Assembly (NCBI GenBank): GCA_009785045.1
Contig: WQXC01000062.1
Coordinates: 1-9,663 of the forward strand
DNA: 9,663 bases
Reading direction: 5' to 3'
From: Treponema sp.
GTDB lineage: Bacteria; Spirochaetota; Spirochaetia; Treponematales; Breznakiellaceae
Shown piece by piece: positions 6,153-9,663 of the stretch; within the stretch, counting starts at the first letter, position 1; each line of letters opens with the position of its first letter. The notes beneath the pieces are model-generated. The model was not told the DNA's origin and did no database searches. It saw only the letters and a program-made list of their open reading frames with translations. The translations under genes and the position numbers were made by a program.

Positions 6153-7766
6153 ATGAAAAAAGTGAGTGTTTTTGCAAGTTTATTAATTCTTTTATTTGTT
6201 TTTACAAACTGCGCATCAACCGGAAGCGCCGGTCAAATCACCAGCGGAACAATCAGGGATTTTGTCTGCAGAGTAAGTATAAATTTTCATCCAAGTGTAG
6301 ATGAATATTTAAGAAGTCTTGTAAATGTTTCTCTTAATATGGGAAGTGAAGACGGAGACACTTTAGCACGGCATTTCTCAATCAGGCGCGGAGGCGGCAG
6401 CGGATCAGGTTTTGTGTATGTAGACGATAAGGGTAATAATTTTATTATTACAAATCATCATGTTATTGCTCAGGCATATACATATACCGTTACATTTGAA
6501 GACGAAAACAACAATATTAAAAGGCAATTTAAAAATTTAACAGTTTTTGGCTACGACAGAGAAAACGATTTGGCAATTCTACAATTCCCCAACGGAGAAA
6601 GACCTTTTAAAAGAGGACTGCCGATAATTGCAAAAGACGCTCAGGATCTTGATCCTGTATTTTCTGCAGGATATCCCGGAATGCCGATAGAGCAAAGATG
6701 GAGAATTGCACCCGGAACTATAACAAGCGCAAAACATGAGTTTGATAAAAAATTTATTATTCTTCATAATGCCAATACAGACCCGGGAAATTCCGGAGGT
6801 CCGCTTCTTGCAGCAGATCCAAGATCTCCTGCAGGTTATGCAGTACAAGGCGTAATTTACGCACATTTCAGAAATCCAAACAGCCGTGAAAGATATGACG
6901 GCGGAAACATGGCGGTTCCATCAACCACACTTTTAAAATTCCTTGATCTTACTTTTGAAGAAAAAAAATTAAATGACGAAGAACAGATTAAACGCCGTGT
7001 AAATGCTTTTGTAACAATGCTTAACAACGAATTAAACAATGAAGCGCTTTTGGATTTACCTATTTTTATGTCTCCGGCAATGCTGGCAGATAATCCGAAT
7101 ATTACACTGGAAGTATGCAGAAGCGAACTTGGCTCAATGAGTTTAACCAACCCTGAGCTTGCGCAGTTAAGAAGGAGTATTGAAGAAATCAGCATAAATA
7201 ATCCGCCATGGGCTATTGAACTTGCAACCACTTTGGTAAGAATTGTTCTGCCGGCAATCAAAGCAATTTCGGCAGATACAAGAAACCAGGGAATCAGAGC
7301 TGTAAAAACCGAAACAAATAATTTTGGCGGTTACACTGTATTTTTTAATATTGGCGGATATCCTTTCCGGTCTGAATGGGTTAAAATAAACGGTACATGG
7401 ACCATTAACAGTTTCCATTTTGATGATGGTGAATTTAACAATGCTCCGGAATATGCATCATGGCACCCAAAAGATTTATATGTAAATTATGAGTTCAGTT
7501 CAAGCAGGGATATTGACTGCTACATTGTTGATGAACTTAGAGAAGGAAGACTGGTTATCCGTACAGAGAGCGCTGTAAATGTGATTCTAGAAGTTTTGCA
7601 TAACGACAGAAGACTTCCTGTAACAGAGACAATTACAGGCAGAGACAGGGTAACCAGAAAAGAATTTGTTGTTACTGTTCCAAGCGGCGCTGTAACAATC
7701 GTAGTTGGCACCAACTCACAGGGAGTAACAAATGTCCCATATTCGATTCTTGTGACACAGCAATAA
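6153..7766 (+). CDS. Trypsin-like serine protease lipoprotein with C-terminal PPC-like region
   Basis: A 537-residue peptidase related to the HtrA/trypsin fold (family S1). Residues 1-19 are a signal peptide, then Cys20 in FTNC, an atypical lipobox, so I predict a lipid-anchored envelope enzyme. The catalytic triad is intact: His103 in ITNHHVI (99-105), Asp139 in DRENDLAIL, and Ser214 in NTDPGNSGGPLL. The usual glycine-rich strand GGGSGSGFVYV precedes the histidine. The domain covers about 33-265. No PDZ domain follows, unlike DegP/DegQ. Residues about 275-425 are helical then beta-rich, ending EWVKINGTWTINSFHF (408-423), reminiscent of NTF2-like folds (weak). Residues about 443-537 look like a PPC-type beta-sandwich (DIDCYIVDELREGRLVIRT at 453-471; VPSGAVTIVVG at 509-519). 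The start is set by AAGGAG (6141-6146), six bases upstream of the ATG. It is divergent from the copy A cassette and shares a bidirectional terminator with copy B. Substrate unknown. Confidence 0.92.
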   Translation: MKKVSVFASLLILLFVFTNCASTGSAGQITSGTIRDFVCRVSINFHPSVDEYLRSLVNVSLNMGSEDGDTLARHFSIRRGGGSGSGFVYVDDKGNNFIITNHHVIAQAYTYTVTFEDENNNIKRQFKNLTVFGYDRENDLAILQFPNGERPFKRGLPIIAKDAQDLDPVFSAGYPGMPIEQRWRIAPGTITSAKHEFDKKFIILHNANTDPGNSGGPLLAADPRSPAGYAVQGVIYAHFRNPNSRERYDGGNMAVPSTTLLKFLDLTFEEKKLNDEEQIKRRVNAFVTMLNNELNNEALLDLPIFMSPAMLADNPNITLEVCRSELGSMSLTNPELAQLRRSIEEISINNPPWAIELATTLVRIVLPAIKAISADTRNQGIRAVKTETNNFGGYTVFFNIGGYPFRSEWVKINGTWTINSFHFDDGEFNNAPEYASWHPKDLYVNYEFSSSRDIDCYIVDELREGRLVIRTESAVNVILEVLHNDRRLPVTETITGRDRVTRKEFVVTVPSGAVTIVVGTNSQGVTNVPYSILVTQQ

Positions 7767-7777
7767 AGTTTTAATAA

Positions 7778-7811
7778 TAAAAAAAGCGGCTCAGACGAGC
7801 CGCTTTTTTTT
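7778..7811. terminator. Bidirectional rho-independent terminator
   Basis: GCGGCTC (7786-7792) pairs perfectly with GAGCCGC (7797-7803) around the loop AGAC. Seven A precede and eight T follow the stem, so each strand gives a GC-rich stem followed by a U run. It lies 12 to 20 bases past the stops of the converging protease gene and copy B TPR lipoprotein gene and should serve both. Confidence 0.93.
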
Positions 7812-7827
7812 GCAGATAATTTTAAGA

Positions 7828-8571
7828 TTATCTTCTGCCGTAAAGCACCTGAAGAATTTCTGCAGTATCAATAAAGTTCGGATCCAGCGCTACAACCATT
7901 TCGAATGATTCGATAGCGGCTTCCAGTTTGGCAGCAGCTTCGGCAGGTCTGTTTGCAGTTCTTAACTGTTCCCATTCCCTGCTGTAAATCATTCCCATCA
8001 TGTAAGTTGCGCTCTTTGCGCTCTGAACATTTAATCTTACAGCAGCCTGAAAATCGTTTAATGCACTTGCATTATTACCGGCTTCTGTGTGGCTTACGCC
8101 GCGCGCAAACATCGCCTGAGGATCATCTTTATTGATTGCAAGCGCCATGTTGCTGTAGCGAATCGCATTGGCTGCATCACCAGGTCTGTTTCTGTCGATA
8201 TACAAACCGGCAAGCATGATACATGCATCAAAGTTCTGCGGATCGGTTCTGAGGATAGCTTCGTTCTGTCTAATAAGATCGTTAATTTCTTCGTCCGGTC
8301 TTACCGCACCCTTTGTTCTGCCGTCTGTCATCGGCATAATTCTGATATTGACTCCGTTGATTCTGGAAACAATAACAGATCCGTCCAGCTGCATGGAAGG
8401 CAGAAAGTCTTTGTTCTCAAATTCTGTTACGGTGGAATTATGTTCCGCAGGTCTGAAATCTTTCATAACCGGAGGAACATTTCCGTGTCTATTGGCTGCT
8501 ACGGGTGTTCCGCCGCAGCCAACAAGCGCTGCCACTGCAGCAAGTGTCAAAATAGCAAAAATTATTCTCAT
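7828..8571 (-). CDS. TPR lipoprotein, copy B
   Basis: A 247-residue lipoprotein with signal peptide 1-18 and classical lipobox LVGC (Cys19). A variable linker (about 20-75, without the Asp-rich stretch of copy A) precedes the conserved block MTDGRTKGAVRPDEEIN (81-97) and TPR-like helices to the C-terminus (about 94-245). Shared stretches with copy A include CIMLAGLYIDR, PGDAA, NKDDP, WEQLR, ANRP and EAAAKL. The C-terminal VLYGRR ends the protein almost exactly where VLYSRR is found in copy A. Concentrated conservation in the repeats suggests both copies bind the same or related partners, while the linkers diverge. AGGAG (8584-8580) lies eight bases before the ATG. The gene follows the second PPC-like gene after 70 bases and ends at the terminator shared with the protease. 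Function beyond protein binding is not evident. Confidence 0.9.
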   Translation of the reverse strand: MRIIFAILTLAAVAALVGCGGTPVAANRHGNVPPVMKDFRPAEHNSTVTEFENKDFLPSMQLDGSVIVSRINGVNIRIMPMTDGRTKGAVRPDEEINDLIRQNEAILRTDPQNFDACIMLAGLYIDRNRPGDAANAIRYSNMALAINKDDPQAMFARGVSHTEAGNNASALNDFQAAVRLNVQSAKSATYMMGMIYSREWEQLRTANRPAEAAAKLEAAIESFEMVVALDPNFIDTAEILQVLYGRR

Positions 8572-8598
8572 TTTTTGGTCTCCTATATTATTATAATC

Positions 8599-8621
8599 GG
8601 AAAAACAACCTTCATTTTTCC
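8599..8621 (-). other. Conserved intercistronic hairpin, copy B
   Basis: GGAAAAA (8599-8605) pairs with TTTTTCC (8615-8621) around a nine-base loop, in the gap between the PPC-like gene and the TPR lipoprotein gene. Position, stem and much of the loop match copy A (5113-5138), although the surrounding gap has changed. It has no U run after it in minus-strand RNA, so I do not call it a terminator. Confidence 0.6.
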
Positions 8622-8641
8622 CTTAATTTAAAAAAACCGAA

Positions 8642-9520
8642 TTAATTTTCGGTCATCTGAATTAAAAAGCCAAAACAAAATGCGCTCGTTTTTGAGGAAC
8701 TTTTGTTCTGAATCCTGGGATAGTAGTACTTTGTCGGATCCGCTGTAAAAATGGCAAAATCTGCAAGAGCAACTGTTTCGGTATTAACAGAAACAATTGT
8801 GCCGGCAGTCTGATTAACGGCACGCTGCTCTACAACTTCTGCATCAACGTTTCTGACAGCTTTTTCTCCAGCGCCTACAAGGATGTAATCGCCTCTGACA
8901 TATTGACTGTTAAAATACCCTGTTAAGCTTCCCTGATTCACCTTACCGCCGAATAATGTCCATTTATTGGCAGGAATTTTTGCATTTGCCGGAAGTGAGC
9001 TAGCCAAAAGCTGTGACAAGCCAAAAGTATGATCTATGGCTTCTGCCATTGCAACGAGGGTAAAAGCGGGGTTTCTTTCTGCTCTAAGTGTGACAACCGA
9101 TACAAAAACCGCTTTATTTGATGAATTAATCAATTCAAATGTGTGTTCACCGGACACAGTGGGTTTAAAACGGACAACACATATTGAATCCGGACGGGTA
9201 TCTTTGGCGATTACAGTTCCGCCGGTTCCTGAACCCTGGTAAACCTTAAGATCGACGTCGCAGTCCAGTAAATCCGGGGCTGCCAGCATTAAATATTCAA
9301 CACCTGCCGTATAGGTATTTCTCATTGTGATGGTTTTACCAGCCTCAAGATAAGTGCCTAATAGAGCATTTGCTCCGTTGTAGTCAAAATTATCAAGCTG
9401 GGCAACAGTTGATAGAAGGACTACGTTTGCCAATGAATCCATCATGTAATCAAAGGCAGTTTGCGCATGTGAATTTACCGCAAAAGCGACTAAAAACACA
9501 AAAACAAGTACTTTTTTCAT
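8642..9520 (-). CDS. Secreted double beta-sandwich (PPC-like) protein, copy B
   Basis: A 292-residue exported protein with a signal peptide (1-19, cut after NSHA) and mature start QTAFDY, matching QTVYDN of copy A. The first beta-rich half, about 45-150, carries DVDLKVYQGSGTGGT (88-102) and SGEHTFELIN (123-132). The second, about 183-290, carries LFGGKV, GSLTGYF, GDYILVGAG, ADFAIFTA and YYPRIQN in the same order as copy A. These patterns fit PPC-type sandwiches, which often accompany secreted peptidases; the assignment is by pattern only. Unlike copy A, which has no cysteine, this copy has Cys87, Cys114 and Cys282; the first two lie on neighbouring strands of the first half and might pair. 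AAGGAG (9535-9530) is nine bases from the ATG. It heads the copy B cassette and is preceded by a promoter at 9592-9564. No catalytic residues recognised. Confidence 0.85.
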   Translation of the reverse strand: MKKVLVFVFLVAFAVNSHAQTAFDYMMDSLANVVLLSTVAQLDNFDYNGANALLGTYLEAGKTITMRNTYTAGVEYLMLAAPDLLDCDVDLKVYQGSGTGGTVIAKDTRPDSICVVRFKPTVSGEHTFELINSSNKAVFVSVVTLRAERNPAFTLVAMAEAIDHTFGLSQLLASSLPANAKIPANKWTLFGGKVNQGSLTGYFNSQYVRGDYILVGAGEKAVRNVDAEVVEQRAVNQTAGTIVSVNTETVALADFAIFTADPTKYYYPRIQNKSSSKTSAFCFGFLIQMTEN

Positions 9521-9563
9521 TAATTTTTGCTCCTTATTAATGGAAATTTATTCTTACTTGTCT

Positions 9564-9592
9564 ATTTTACCAGTAAAGGGAAAAAAGCACAA
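9564..9592 (-). promoter_or_regulatory. Promoter of copy B cassette
   Basis: On the minus strand TTGTGC (9592-9587) and TAAAAT (9569-9564) are separated by 17 bases. The predicted start is near 9557, giving a leader of about 37 bases before the PPC-like gene, with a good ribosome site. The -35 flank aligns with that of copy A, which supports both calls. Confidence 0.6.
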
Positions 9593-9608
9593 TATATTGA
9601 TGACAGAA

Positions 9609-9663
9609 TTCCAAATTTTTTATTTTTCCAATATAATAGTCCTTGGGAAGGGGATTTTGAGCA
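9609..9663 (+). promoter_or_regulatory. Divergent promoter and ribosome site for a gene beyond the right edge
   Basis: A perfect TATAAT (9632-9637) lies 17 bases after TTCCAA (9609-9614, a poor -35). The stretch TTTCCAATATAATA (9625-9638) differs by one base from the protease promoter. AAGGGG (9648-9653) looks like a Shine-Dalgarno. A start codon would be expected at TTG 9657 or, more likely, an ATG whose first base is 9663 or just beyond. No codons can be read inside the window, so no CDS is called. Confidence 0.5.

Larger units (their letters stand above)
7828..9520 (-). repeat. Duplicated two-gene cassette, copy B
   Basis: Same gene order, strand and intercistronic hairpin as copy A (4359-6015). 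The upstream region is also similar: a GGAAAAAA stretch beside the minus-strand -35, and the plus-strand TTTCCAATAxAATA element. This implies the original unit included the divergent promoter and perhaps the divergent gene. Confidence 0.75.

Noticed and set aside
8089..8631. Open frame of 180 codons on the plus strand, and another of 142 codons at 8168-8596
   Set aside because: Both lie antisense to the TPR lipoprotein gene, whose protein is conserved with its paralogue and has a clear ribosome site and lipobox. The antisense products are Cys/His/Ser-rich and low in plausibility, with no supporting start signal seen.
4359..9520. Duplication as a composite transposon
   Set aside because: No transposase gene, insertion sequence, terminal inverted repeats or target duplications are visible; the copies are diverged in-place paralogues.

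Overview
The window is AT-rich bacterial chromosomal sequence, most likely from a spirochaete of the Treponema group. The basis for that is indirect: an AT-rich base composition, many small envelope proteins with signal peptides, and lipoprotein cleavage sites that tolerate unusual residues before the cysteine (FFSC, FTNC beside the classical LVGC). No rRNA, tRNA or housekeeping gene is present to fix the taxonomy. Coding density is high, with no gene-free stretch above about 145 bases. I see no mobile element, CRISPR array or RNA gene.

Left part (1-4263, all on the minus strand): a tightly packed three-gene operon. It is read as an unrecognised soluble 513-residue protein (4263-2722), a single-pass membrane protein with a cytoplasmic N-terminal domain and extracytoplasmic TPR repeats (2725-1652), and a WD40 lipoprotein (1662 to beyond the left edge). 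Genes 1/2 overlap by 4 bases (ATGA) and genes 2/3 by 11 bases, so translation is probably coupled. The products are predicted to lie in the cytoplasm, across the inner membrane and on a lipid-anchored envelope surface.

Right part (4300-9663): a two-gene cassette present twice in the same orientation on the minus strand. Each copy encodes a secreted double beta-sandwich protein resembling PPC domains, followed by a TPR lipoprotein (copy A 6015-4359, copy B 9520-7828). Between them, on the plus strand, lies a lipid-anchored trypsin-like serine protease (6153-7766) with a complete His-Asp-Ser triad and a C-terminal PPC-like region. It is divergent from copy A and converges on copy B, sharing a bidirectional terminator with the latter.

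The duplication extends into non-coding DNA. Both copies keep a hairpin between the two genes and a similar divergent promoter region. The promoter region upstream of copy B contains a plus-strand promoter with almost the same -10 sequence as the protease promoter and ends in a Shine-Dalgarno-like AAGGGG at the window edge. I therefore infer that the duplicated unit is three genes and that another plus-strand gene, perhaps a second protease, starts at or just past 9663.

Working hypothesis (inference only): the right part encodes an envelope module in which a lipid-anchored protease works with secreted beta-sandwich proteins and TPR lipoprotein adaptors. No substrate can be read from the sequence.
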